From assembly GCF_001921215.1 (NCBI RefSeq), contig NZ_MSIF01000001.1:868001-932000 (forward strand): 64,000 bases of DNA, written 5' to 3'. The DNA is from Actinophytocola xinjiangensis. GTDB taxonomy: Bacteria > Actinomycetota > Actinomycetes > Mycobacteriales > Pseudonocardiaceae. Shown here piece after piece: positions 53,529 to 61,494 of this stretch. Position 1 is the stretch's first letter; the number at the start of each line of letters is the position of its first letter. Position numbers and translations under genes: made by a program. The notes below the pieces were generated by a model, which saw nothing but the letters and a program-made list of their open reading frames with translations, searched no databases and was not told where the DNA came from.

Positions 53529-54677
53529 CTACGGCCGCCGGCGGGTGACGCGTCCGGCCAGGGAGGTGAGCATGGACCGGACGAGGGCGGGGCCGACGGT
53601 CCCGGCGCCGAGGCCGATGTCGACGAGGGCGTCGAAGGCGTGTTGGTGGTCGCGGGCGGTGGTGGTGGCCAGGTCGACCGCCCACGGGGTACGGGTGAGG
53701 CGGGTGAGCAGGTCGGTGTGTCGGAGGTGGGTGCCCAGTGCCCGGCGCAGCGAACGGCGGTACTCCTCGGCCGGGTCGCCGGTCAGGGCGGCGGTGCCGG
53801 CCAGGGCGCCGGACAGCACGGCGTAGTGGATGCCCTCGCCGGTCAGGGGATTGATGAGGGACGCGGCGTCGCCGGCCAGCAGCACGCGGTGCGTGGCGAC
53901 GTCGGGGCGGCCGGGGGACAGCGGCAGGCGGTGGCCGCGCAGCGCCAGCGGTGGGCAGTCGGGCAGCAGGGCGTGCAGGCGGTCGGTCAGGTGGACCCGG
54001 GTCGGCGGCGTGGCGCGGACGAGTTCGCCGTAGCCGACGTTCGCGGTGCCGTCGCCGATGGGGAAGACCCAGGCGTAGGCCGGCCAGTGGGCGGTGGTCA
54101 TCACGAGGCGTTGCTCACCGGCGGGCCAGGGGCGGGCGCTGGTGTAGCCGCGCAGGGCGACGGCGGTGGTGCCGGGTGGGGCGCGGCGGGCACCGCACCG
54201 GCGGCGGACGACCGACTCCGCGCCGTCGGCACCGATCACGGTTCTGGCGTGGATGGTGCCGTCGACGGTGACGCCGTCCTCGGTGACGGTGAGGGTGCGG
54301 ACGCGGTGGCGTCGCAGGACGGCGCCGGCGTTCTGGGCGGCGCGGACGAGCCGCAGGTCGAACAGCGCGCGGGGGACGACCGAGGCTGGTCGGGAGAAGC
54401 GGCGGGTGGCGGTCACGCCGCTCGGGGAGCGCAGCCGCAGGTGGGTGATCGGATCGGTTCCGTCGGTGAGCGCGGCGGGACGCACGCCGAGGGCGGCGAG
54501 GACGTCCAGGGCGTGCGGGGCGATGCCGTCGCCGCAGACCTTGTCGCGGGGGAAGTCCTCGGCGTCGAGCAGCAGGACCCGGGCGGTCGGGTCGGCGCGC
54601 AGGGCGGCGATCGCCGAGGTCGAACCGGCCGGTCCGGCACCGACGACGACCAGATCCCACCGGGTTCCCGGTGGCAT
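53529..54677 (-). CDS. Geranylgeranyl-reductase-like FAD oxidoreductase
   Basis: A 382-residue flavoprotein of the geranylgeranyl reductase / group A monooxygenase fold. FAD motif DLVVVGAGPAGSTSAIAAL is at the N-terminus, FPRDKVCGDGIAPHAL is the characteristic CGDG substrate-site loop of GGR proteins, and VLLAGDAASLINPLTGEGIHYA is the GD motif, split at about residues 265-286. Its ATG overlaps the stop of the upstream reductase (ATGA). It would reduce prenyl double bonds or hydroxylate the aromatic product of the type III PKS/UbiA cluster. Confidence 0.88.
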   Translation of the reverse strand: MPPGTRWDLVVVGAGPAGSTSAIAALRADPTARVLLLDAEDFPRDKVCGDGIAPHALDVLAALGVRPAALTDGTDPITHLRLRSPSGVTATRRFSRPASVVPRALFDLRLVRAAQNAGAVLRRHRVRTLTVTEDGVTVDGTIHARTVIGADGAESVVRRRCGARRAPPGTTAVALRGYTSARPWPAGEQRLVMTTAHWPAYAWVFPIGDGTANVGYGELVRATPPTRVHLTDRLHALLPDCPPLALRGHRLPLSPGRPDVATHRVLLAGDAASLINPLTGEGIHYAVLSGALAGTAALTGDPAEEYRRSLRRALGTHLRHTDLLTRLTRTPWAVDLATTTARDHQHAFDALVDIGLGAGTVGPALVRSMLTSLAGRVTRRRP

Positions 54678-55711
54678 CAGCGGGCGAGTTGGTCGACGAC
54701 GGCGGTGAACAGCCGGGGCGCGCGGGCCGCGGCCGGCACGATCAGCCGGGCGAGCGCCGCCCGGTTCCTGGCCCACAGCAGGGACTCGGTCAGCCAGCGG
54801 GACCGCCGCGACGTCCTGGCCCAGGCGCGTTCGTAGTCGCCCGGCCGCCCGGCGCGCAGACAGCGGACGAGTTCGGCGGCCGTGGACAGCGACACCGCGA
54901 GACCCTCGCCGGTGAGCGCGTCGATGTAGCCGGCCGCGTCACCGACCAGCAGCACCCGCCCCGCCACCCGGCCGGCGGTCCGCTGCCGCAGCGGGCCGGC
55001 GCCACGGACCGGCGAGACCGGCCGCGCACCGGCCAGCCGGGCCGCCAGGTCGGGGAAGGCGGTGAGCTGCTCGGCGAAACCGCCGCGCACCGACGACAGG
55101 ATCGCGACGCCGATCGTGTCGGCCGAAACCGGCGTCACGTAGGCCTCGGACCGGCTTGCCCAGGTGACCTCCACCGAGGCGCTGGCCGGGGCGAGCGCGA
55201 AGTGCCGGCGCAGTCCCCACCGAGGGGCCGGTGTCGCCCGCGCGGTGGTGAGGCCGACGAGGTCCCGGATCGAGGAGTGCAGCCCGTCGGCCGCGACGAG
55301 GTAGCGCGCCCGCAGCCCGCCGGCCAGCACGTGGTCCTCGTCCTGGGTCAGCCCGGTGACCGGGCAGGGCAGGACCGGCACCCCGGCGCGGTCGACCGCG
55401 GCCCGCAGCGCGTCATGCAGTTGGGTACGGCGGACTCCACGTCCGGTGCCGTTGCGGAACGGGGCGTACGCGACCGTGTCACCCTGCCGGTAGGTGATCC
55501 CCCCGATCGGATGGCCCGGCGGGTCCACCCCGAGCGTTTCGAGAGCCCGCACCGCACCGGGCATCAGCCCTTCGCCGCAGGCCTTGTCGAGCACGCCGGG
55601 TCGTTTCTCGCAGACCACCACGTCCAGGCCGGCCCTGGCGCAGCCCAGGGCGACCGCGAGACCGGCCGGCCCGCCGCCGGCCACCACCACGTCGTGGGTC
55701 CGCTCAGGCAT
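54677..55711 (-). CDS. FAD-dependent oxidoreductase, GGR/monooxygenase type
   Basis: A 344-residue flavoprotein related to the downstream gene product but shorter. VVAGGGPAGLAVALGCARAG binds FAD, DKACGEGLMPGAV replaces the CGDG loop, and VLLVGDAAGYIDALTGEG is the GD motif. It overlaps both neighbours in the minus-strand operon (ATG at 55711 lies inside the methyltransferase stop region). By position it may be the monooxygenase comparable to SrsC of Streptomyces griseus phenolic-lipid biosynthesis, or a second prenyl reductase. Confidence 0.88.
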   Translation of the reverse strand: MPERTHDVVVAGGGPAGLAVALGCARAGLDVVVCEKRPGVLDKACGEGLMPGAVRALETLGVDPPGHPIGGITYRQGDTVAYAPFRNGTGRGVRRTQLHDALRAAVDRAGVPVLPCPVTGLTQDEDHVLAGGLRARYLVAADGLHSSIRDLVGLTTARATPAPRWGLRRHFALAPASASVEVTWASRSEAYVTPVSADTIGVAILSSVRGGFAEQLTAFPDLAARLAGARPVSPVRGAGPLRQRTAGRVAGRVLLVGDAAGYIDALTGEGLAVSLSTAAELVRCLRAGRPGDYERAWARTSRRSRWLTESLLWARNRAALARLIVPAAARAPRLFTAVVDQLAR

Positions 55712-56225
55712 ACGCCGACCTGAGCGCGTCGTTCTCCGCGCGGATCCGCACGGCCAGCAGACCGGCGTTCAGCACGGTGAACACCAGCGCGGTCACCCAC
55801 GCGTCGTGCACCAGCGGCAGGGCGAACCCCTCGACCACCACCGCGACGTAGTTCGGGTGGGGGACCAGGCGGTAGGGCCCGTCGGTCACGCGGGAAAGCC
55901 CGGGCACGACCACGATCCGGGTGTTCCACTGCGGCCCGAGCACCCGGATGCACCACCAGCGCAGCGCCTGCGCCCCGACCACCAGCGCGACCATCGGCCA
56001 GCCGAGCCAGGGCGTGAACGGCCGGTCCGCCAGCCACACCTCCAGCAGGCAACCGGCCAGCAGCCCGGTGTGCAGCACCACCATCACGGGGTAGTGCGCG
56101 AGGCCGGTCTCCCGGCCACCGCGCGCCCGGCTCCACGCCAGGTTGCGGTTGGCCACCACCAACTCCGCCAGCCGCTCGACCGCGACCAGACCCACCAGCA
56201 CCGAGTACCACACCTGGCTCACCAT
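55704..56225 (-). CDS. ICMT-family membrane methyltransferase
   Basis: A 173-residue membrane protein with four to five helices. The C-terminal SAM-binding motif of isoprenylcysteine carboxyl methyltransferase-like proteins is clear: GPYRLVPHPNYVAVVVEG (the RHPxYxG/E type). The N-terminal VVANRNLAWSRARGGRE loop is conserved in the SrsB-like group that O-methylates alkylresorcinols. It overlaps the type III PKS gene by seven bases (ATGGTGA); GTG 56222 is an alternative start. The reaction is probably methylation of the PKS product. Confidence 0.85.
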   Translation of the reverse strand: MVSQVWYSVLVGLVAVERLAELVVANRNLAWSRARGGRETGLAHYPVMVVLHTGLLAGCLLEVWLADRPFTPWLGWPMVALVVGAQALRWWCIRVLGPQWNTRIVVVPGLSRVTDGPYRLVPHPNYVAVVVEGFALPLVHDAWVTALVFTVLNAGLLAVRIRAENDALRSAYA

Positions 56226-57277
56226 CGCAGCAGCACCAACTCGGCGCAGAAACCCGGCCCCATCGCCATCACCACGCCCCAGTCGCCGGGGTCGGCCGGG
56301 CGGCGGGCCTGGGTGTCGGCGAAGACGTGCAGCACCGACGCGGAGGACAGGTTGCCGATCTCGCGCAGCGAGCGCCACGTCAGCGCCAGGTCGTGCTCAT
56401 CGAGGCCGAGCACCGACTGGACGGCCTCGATCACCTTCGGCCCGCCGGGATGGCAGATCCAGCGCGCGATGTCGCCGACCTCCAGGCCGTGCGGTGCCAG
56501 CAGGCTCTTCACGTCGTCGGCCAGGTGGGTGCGCACCAGGTCGGGCACCTCCGGGCCGAGAACGACCTTCAGGCCGTCGCTGCCGATGTCCCAGCCCATG
56601 GCGCGCTCGGAGTTCGCGTACAGGTGGCTCACCGAGTCGACCACCCTCGGCCCGGCCGCCGCGCGCGGATGATCCGAACCGACGGCGACGACCGCGGCCG
56701 CGCCGTCACCGAACAGCCCGGAGGCGATCATGTTCGCCACACTGGAATCCTGCCGCTGAAGGGTGAACGAGCACAACTCGACCGACACCAGCATCGCCAC
56801 CGACGTCGGCCAGCCGGCCAGGAAGTCGTGCAGCCGGGCGATACCGGCCGCGCCGGCCAGACAGCCGAGGCCCACGATCGGAATCCGCTTCACGTCCGAC
56901 CGCAGGCCGATCCGCGCCGCGATCCGCGCGTCCAGCGACGGCACCGCGATCCCGGTGACCGTTGTGGACAGCACGAGATCCACATCGGACGGTCGCAGGC
57001 CGGCGCCGGCCAGCGCCGCCGACGCCGCGTCGCACCCGAGATCGACGGCGGCGGCGAGGAAGGCGTTGTTCGCGTCGGTGAACCCGTCGATCTCCCGGTA
57101 GCGCTCGACGGGCAACGCCAGATGTCGCGCCGCCACGCGGGCGCCGTCGTGGAACCGGGCCGCCAGCGCGTGGGTGGTGGGGTCCGGGAGACACAGCTCG
57201 GTGAACAGGTCCGTCAGCTGTCGCTGGGAGTAGCGATGGGGTGGAAGAACTCCGTGTACCGCCGCAATGGTCGTCAC
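56219..57277 (-). CDS. Type III polyketide synthase
   Basis: A 352-residue chalcone-synthase-fold enzyme. The catalytic triad is visible: Cys in VGLGCLAGAAG (residue 139 from this start), His in WICHPGGPK and Asn in EIGNLSSAS. PSLDARIAARIGL and SGLFGDGAAAVV are typical of bacterial alkylresorcinol/naphthol synthases. It extends an acyl or malonyl starter with malonyl-CoA to a phenolic, resorcinolic or pyrone product. GTG 57277 was chosen because it follows TAGTGT by seven bases (leaderless); GTG 57286 is a possible earlier start. It is the first gene of a four-gene minus-strand operon. Confidence 0.92.
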   Translation of the reverse strand: MTTIAAVHGVLPPHRYSQRQLTDLFTELCLPDPTTHALAARFHDGARVAARHLALPVERYREIDGFTDANNAFLAAAVDLGCDAASAALAGAGLRPSDVDLVLSTTVTGIAVPSLDARIAARIGLRSDVKRIPIVGLGCLAGAAGIARLHDFLAGWPTSVAMLVSVELCSFTLQRQDSSVANMIASGLFGDGAAAVVAVGSDHPRAAAGPRVVDSVSHLYANSERAMGWDIGSDGLKVVLGPEVPDLVRTHLADDVKSLLAPHGLEVGDIARWICHPGGPKVIEAVQSVLGLDEHDLALTWRSLREIGNLSSASVLHVFADTQARRPADPGDWGVVMAMGPGFCAELVLLRW

Positions 57278-57284
57278 CACGTCC

Positions 57285-57306
57285 ACACTAGGTGCTCACC
57301 TACACT
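57285..57306. promoter_or_regulatory. Back-to-back promoters of the PKS and UbiA genes
   Basis: On the minus strand TAGTGT (57290-57285) lies seven bases before the PKS GTG. On the plus strand TACACT (57301-57306) lies six bases before the UbiA GTG at 57313. Both fit TANNNT -10 elements of leaderless actinobacterial transcripts, so the two genes would diverge from only about 35 bp of DNA. Confidence 0.45.
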
Positions 57307-57312
57307 CGGCAG

Positions 57313-58164
57313 GTGACGAGCTCCGCCGCGCGCCGGACGACCTGGCCGGGAACGCTGCGCGGCCTCGCGGGCGCCTGCCACCCGCTGCCCGGCCTCGCGG
57401 TGACGCTGGTGGCCGTCGTCCTGGGTGTCGGTGCCGGGCTCGACGTGCCGGGCACGGTCCTGCTCGGCGGCGCGGTGCTCAGCGGTCAACTGTCGATCGG
57501 CTGGTCCAACGACTGGATCGACGTGGCGCGGGACCGGGCCGCCGGTCGCGGCGACAAACCGGCGGCGGCCGGGCTCGTCGCGGTGCGCACGGTCGCGGCG
57601 GCGGCGATCACGGCCGTGGCGGTGACGGTCGTGCTGTCGTTGTCACTGGGCTGGCTGGCGGGCGCCGCGCTGCTGCTCGGCGTCGTCGCCGGCTGGGCGT
57701 ACAACCTGGGGCTGAAGGCCACGAGGTGGTCCGGCGCCGCCTATCTCGCCGCCTTCGGCGCGCTGCCCGTCGGGGTGTACGCGGCATCGCCGGGAGAGCC
57801 GTGGCCACCGTGGTGGATGCCGGTGGTCGGCGCGCTGCTCGGGTTCGGGGCGCACTTCGCCAACGTGCTGCCCGATCTGCGTGCGGACGCGAGCACCGGC
57901 GTGCGGGGGCTTCCGCACCGCCTCGGCCCGCGCACCGGCGTGATCGTCATGGCCGCGTCGCTGGCCATGGCGTCGGTCCTGCTCGGTACCGCGCCCGCCG
58001 GGGCGTCGACCCTCTTCGCGCTGACGGCGGTGATCGGCGGAACCGCGCTGGCGGCCGCCGCCACCGTGGCCGCCGTGCGCGCCCCGCACAGTGCCGCCGC
58101 GTTCCGGCTCACGGTCGGGATCGCGGTCTTCGACGTCGGACTGCTGGCCGCCGTCACGATCTGA
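57313..58164 (+). CDS. UbiA-family membrane prenyltransferase
   Basis: A 283-residue integral membrane protein with about eight to nine helices. The two Asp-rich motifs are present: NDWIDVARDRAAGRGDKP (first NDxxDxxxD) and PDLRADASTGVRGLPHRLG (second DxxxD). Such enzymes move a polyprenyl chain from its diphosphate to an aromatic acceptor. GTG 57313 fits a leaderless start; GTG 57292 would leave only five bases to the divergent PKS. The pairing with type III PKS, methyltransferase and GGR-like genes suggests a prenylated phenol or quinone product. Confidence 0.9.
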   Translation: MTSSAARRTTWPGTLRGLAGACHPLPGLAVTLVAVVLGVGAGLDVPGTVLLGGAVLSGQLSIGWSNDWIDVARDRAAGRGDKPAAAGLVAVRTVAAAAITAVAVTVVLSLSLGWLAGAALLLGVVAGWAYNLGLKATRWSGAAYLAAFGALPVGVYAASPGEPWPPWWMPVVGALLGFGAHFANVLPDLRADASTGVRGLPHRLGPRTGVIVMAASLAMASVLLGTAPAGASTLFALTAVIGGTALAAAATVAAVRAPHSAAAFRLTVGIAVFDVGLLAAVTI

Positions 58165-58237
58165 CCCGCCGGCCCTTCAGTCCACCGTGGACCGCCGGCC
58201 GCGACCGAGGCGATGCCGGCGTCGGTCCGCCGCCCCG

Positions 58238-58282
58238 CCGACGGCTGCCGTGCCGGCGTCGTGCCGCCACGGCAGCCGTCGG
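58238..58282. terminator. Strong bidirectional hairpin terminator
   Basis: CCGACGGCTGCCGTG (58238-58252) pairs perfectly with CACGGCAGCCGTCGG (58268-58282) across a 15-base loop. It lies between the UbiA gene and the convergent amine-oxidase pseudogene. Confidence 0.75.
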
Positions 58283-58290
58283 GTCGCCAG

Positions 58291-59104
58291 TCAGTGAGTC
58301 AGCGCCTTGGCGCTGGTCGCGATCGCGGTCGCCTGCTCCGCCGCGCGTACCCCTGACTCGAAGGCTCCCTCGACGAAGCCGATCCAGCCGCTGGCGATGT
58401 CCGACGTGGCGAAGACGAGCCTGCCGAACGGATCCTGGATCCGAGGCAGCTGAGCGGTCAGCTGGCCCGGCCTGCGCAACGCCCACGCGCCCCGCGAACC
58501 GGGGTCGTTCCCCCAGTCGTGAGCGCGGACGTCGACCAGCGTCGCCTCCGGCAGGACCTTGCGCAGCGCCGCCTCGATGGCCGGTCGATCCCAGACATCC
58601 AGCTCGGGCAGGGCGTTGATGGCGAACAACAACTGGCCGTCGTCGTCCAGCCTGCCCTGCGAGACCATGGCGGCGAACGGGTCGCCTTCGGCGCCGTTGA
58701 CGACCACGTCGTCCTCCAGGCCGTGCACGTGGAGCCACAGCTTGCTGACGTTGGGCACGCCGACGCCCTGCCGGGTCGCGGTCGCGTGCACCTCGGGAAG
58801 ACCGGGAAGGAACCTGATCGTCCGCCACACGTTGACCGGTACGGCCATCACCACGGTCCTGGCGGTGTAGGTCTGGCCGAGTCCCGCGGTGACGTGGACC
58901 CGGTCGCCGGTCTGGACGACCGCGCGCACGGGCGTGTTCAGGCACACCGTGGCCAGGGAGTCGCCGAGGACGGCGTCGATCGAGGCCCTGCGCCGACAGG
59001 TCGCGTGCCGCCACGGCGCCGGCGAAGCCGGCGCCGACGACGATCACGTCATAACTTCGGCGCCGCACCGAGGCATCGTCGGTCGTGATGTGAACCCCTG
59101 CCAT
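58291..59104 (-). pseudogene. Flavin amine oxidase, internally deleted and frameshifted
   Basis: The N-terminal 40 codons (MAGVHITTDDASVRRR, then the FAD motif YDVIVVGAGFAGAVAARDL) match the start of flavin monoamine oxidases. At about 58985 the frame changes, and the sequence continues in another frame with SLATVCLNTPVRAVVQTGD, a later part of the enzyme, up to the C-terminal SGWIGFVEGAFESGVRAAEQ motif. Compared with a typical length of about 450 residues, roughly 180 internal residues are missing. The surviving C-terminal frame could begin at GTG 58947 but would lack the FAD-binding half, so activity is unlikely. Confidence 0.78.
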
Positions 59105-59205
59105 GTTTTCCCCCTCTGGACAACACTTTTCGTAATCTTGCTCCCGGTCTGGTCACGTCCGGGTCCCCAGCACACAGCGGTGTGCCGGGGACCCGACGGA
59201 GATCG

Positions 59206-60051
59206 TCAGGCTGCCCAGCCGTCTGCCGAGGCGGTGGTCTTGGCGAACTCGGCGAACGTCCTCGGCGCGCGGCCGAGGGCACGCTCCACACCGTCGGACA
59301 GGTACGCGTCCGTACCGTTCCTGAGCGGCTCGACGACATCGGCGAAGGCCTGCGCGTCCTCGCGCGGCAACCCCTGCTCGACGAGCTCCGCGACGTACTC
59401 GTCGACGGAGAGCGGCACGTAACGGACCTCGCGGCCGGCGGCCTCGGAGATCGTGGAGCACGCTTCGGCCAACGTCACCGCCCTGGGCCCCGACAGCTCG
59501 TAGATCTGGCCCGAGTGCCGGTCCTCGGTCAGCGCGGCGACCACGACGGCGGCGATGTCCTCGGCGTCGACGAAGCTGGCCGCCCCGTCACCGCCGGGCA
59601 GCCGGACCTCACCGGCGCGGACGGCGTCGGCGAAGAAACCCTCGCTGAAGTTCTGCGCGAACCAGCCCGGCCTGCTGATCGTCCACTCCAGGCCGCTCTC
59701 CCGCACGGCGGCCTCGCTGTCGAGCAGGCCGTCCAGCGCACCGCCGCTGTCGTTCGCGTACTCGGGGTTGTCGATGCCACGCCCGGAAGCCAGCACGAGC
59801 CGCTTCACCCCGTGCTTCACCGCGTGCTCGACGAACGGCCGCACGAGCGTCGTGCCGTCCAGCTGCACGATGTAGGCCGCCCGCGCGCCCTCCAGGGCGG
59901 CATCCCAGGTGCCGCGATCGTTCCAGTCGAACACGTGCTCGGTGCTACGGGCCGCCGCGCGCACCGCGAGGCCCTTGGCCCGCAGCTGGCTGACGACGCG
60001 ACGGCCGGACTTGCCGGTCGCCCCGGTGACAAGAATTGGATGGTCAGACAT
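59206..60051 (-). CDS. NmrA-like NAD(P)H-binding atypical SDR
   Basis: A 281-residue Rossmann-fold protein. GATGKSGRRVVSQLRAKG (residues 9-26) is the GxxGxxG motif of atypical SDRs of the NmrA/YtfG branch, and the WTISRPGWFAQNFSE segment is typical. It lacks a canonical YxxxK site. It may reduce quinones or act as a redox sensor. The gene is divergent from an AraC regulator, a very common pairing in actinomycetes, which probably controls it. Confidence 0.9.
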   Translation of the reverse strand: MSDHPILVTGATGKSGRRVVSQLRAKGLAVRAAARSTEHVFDWNDRGTWDAALEGARAAYIVQLDGTTLVRPFVEHAVKHGVKRLVLASGRGIDNPEYANDSGGALDGLLDSEAAVRESGLEWTISRPGWFAQNFSEGFFADAVRAGEVRLPGGDGAASFVDAEDIAAVVVAALTEDRHSGQIYELSGPRAVTLAEACSTISEAAGREVRYVPLSVDEYVAELVEQGLPREDAQAFADVVEPLRNGTDAYLSDGVERALGRAPRTFAEFAKTTASADGWAA

Positions 60052-60130
60052 GGCCACAGTCAACCGGGCGTTGTCAAGACAATCCATGGCTGATCGGCTC
60101 CGTTTGATGTCTGGGCGTCTACGGTGCGGA

Positions 60131-60136
60131 TACAAT
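60131..60136 (+). promoter_or_regulatory. -10 element for leaderless AraC transcript
   Basis: TACAAT ends six bases before the ATG at 60143, so transcription should start at or next to the start codon. TGCGGATACAAT gives an extended context. Confidence 0.5.
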
Positions 60137-60142
60137 GCGGAC

Positions 60143-61114
60143 ATGGACGTCGTGTCGGAGTTGTTGGCGGAGGTGCGGGCGCGAGGTGCCGTCTTCCGTC
60201 AGACGATCATGAAACCCCCGTGGTCCCTGCGGATGGCCAGCGGTGCCCCGCTGACGCTGGCCACGATGGTCCGCGGTCACGCCTGGATCGTTCCCGACCA
60301 GCACGAACCGGTGCTCATCGGCGAGGGCGACATCGCCGTGGTCCGCGGCGACGTGCCCTACGCGGTCGCCGACGACCCCGCGACCCCGCCGTCGCTGGTG
60401 GTGACCAGCGTCGACTACTGCCCGACGGCTGACGGCGTCGAACACTCCTCCCCGTCGGTACGGTCGTGCGGGACACCGGGCGACGGGACCACCGTGCTGC
60501 TCAGCGGGGCGTTCGAGCGTCGGGGCGCCCTCAGTGAACGGCTGCTGCAGGCCCTGCCGGTCGTGCTGACCGTACCGGCGCGGGAGAGTGTCTGCCTGCC
60601 GGCGGAGCTGGTGGCCCAGGAGGTCGCCCGGGACCGTCCGGGACAGCAACTGGTGCTGGACCGGATGCTGGACCTGCTGCTGGTGTCCGCGCTGCGCAGC
60701 TGGTTCGCCAACCCGGAGACCAACGCTCCTGCCTGGTGCCGCGCGCTGGACGACCCGGTGGTGGGCGCGGCGCTGCGGCTGCTGCACGACACCCCAGCCC
60801 ATCCGTGGACGGTGGCCAACCTCGCGACCAAGGTGGGGGTGTCGCGGGCAGCGCTGGCCCGGCGGTTCACCGCCCTGGTCGGTGAACCGCCGATGGCCTA
60901 CCTCACGGGCTGGCGGATCGCGCTGGCCTCGGACCTGCTGCGGGAGACCGACCACACGGTGGGCACGATCGCGAAGCGGGTCGGCTACGCCAACGCGTTC
61001 GCACTGAGCGTGGCGTTCAAACGGCTGCGCGGCACCCGCCCGAGCGACCACCGCAAGCCGGCGGCGTCGGCACCGGTCGACAGTCAGTTCGGGAGTCGTA
61101 CCGAGAGCGCGTGA
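60143..61114 (+). CDS. AraC family transcriptional regulator with cupin_6 domain
   Basis: A 323-residue activator. The N-terminal half is an AraC-binding cupin_6 domain (MASGAPLTLATMVRGHAWIV, GEGDIAVVRGDVPYAV). The C-terminal 100 residues carry two HTH units: TVANLATKVGVSRAALARRF and HTVGTIAKRVGYANAFALSVAF. It starts at an ATG six bases after TACAAT. It is divergent from the NmrA-like reductase gene, its likely target. Confidence 0.92.
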   Translation: MDVVSELLAEVRARGAVFRQTIMKPPWSLRMASGAPLTLATMVRGHAWIVPDQHEPVLIGEGDIAVVRGDVPYAVADDPATPPSLVVTSVDYCPTADGVEHSSPSVRSCGTPGDGTTVLLSGAFERRGALSERLLQALPVVLTVPARESVCLPAELVAQEVARDRPGQQLVLDRMLDLLLVSALRSWFANPETNAPAWCRALDDPVVGAALRLLHDTPAHPWTVANLATKVGVSRAALARRFTALVGEPPMAYLTGWRIALASDLLRETDHTVGTIAKRVGYANAFALSVAFKRLRGTRPSDHRKPAASAPVDSQFGSRTESA

Positions 61115-61205
61115 ACCGCACGCCTGCTTGCGCAGCAGGGTGAACCCGAGCGGAGCGACGCTGCCGGTGCCGTCGGTGTCGATCAGCTGTGTGAGCCGCT
61201 CCACG

Positions 61206-61376
61206 TCACCGCGATGGCGCATTCATATCCACGACACGGAAAACCACGAAGGTGTTCCCGTCCGGATCGGCCAGCGTGTACAGCGCCCGGTCGAGGGATC
61301 GACACGGGTGACATGCGAAGAATTCCAGCACCTGGCCGTAGGAATTGACCGCGCAGTATCGCTTGCGCCCGGGGTT
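61206..61376 (-). pseudogene. Fragment of a VOC-like small protein
   Basis: One minus-strand frame reads NSYGQVLEFFACHP, then RALYTLADPDGNTFVVF and RVVDMNAPSR before a stop. The TLADPDGNTFVVF segment resembles the C-terminal strand of VOC/glyoxalase-type proteins. An in-frame stop lies just upstream and the piece has no start codon, so it is a remnant. A neighbouring frame supplies HVTRVDPSTGR, suggesting internal frameshifts. Confidence 0.4.
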
Positions 61377-61440
61377 TCACTCGGTGGTGGTCGTGGAGGA
61401 TTAGGCCGAGGTGATTCGCGGCCTGGCCGAGGCGCGTGCC

Positions 61441-61481
61441 GGTGGCCGGGCGCCAGGTGACATGTCCTGGCGGCGGCCACC
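61441..61481 (-). terminator. Hairpin after the peptidoglycan-binding protein genes
   Basis: GGTGGCCG and CGCCAGG pair with CCTGGCG and CGGCCACC around an eight-base loop, with a small bulge. It sits 14 bases beyond the stop codon of the minus-strand gene. Confidence 0.6.
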
Positions 61482-61494
61482 GACACGCCTGCCG

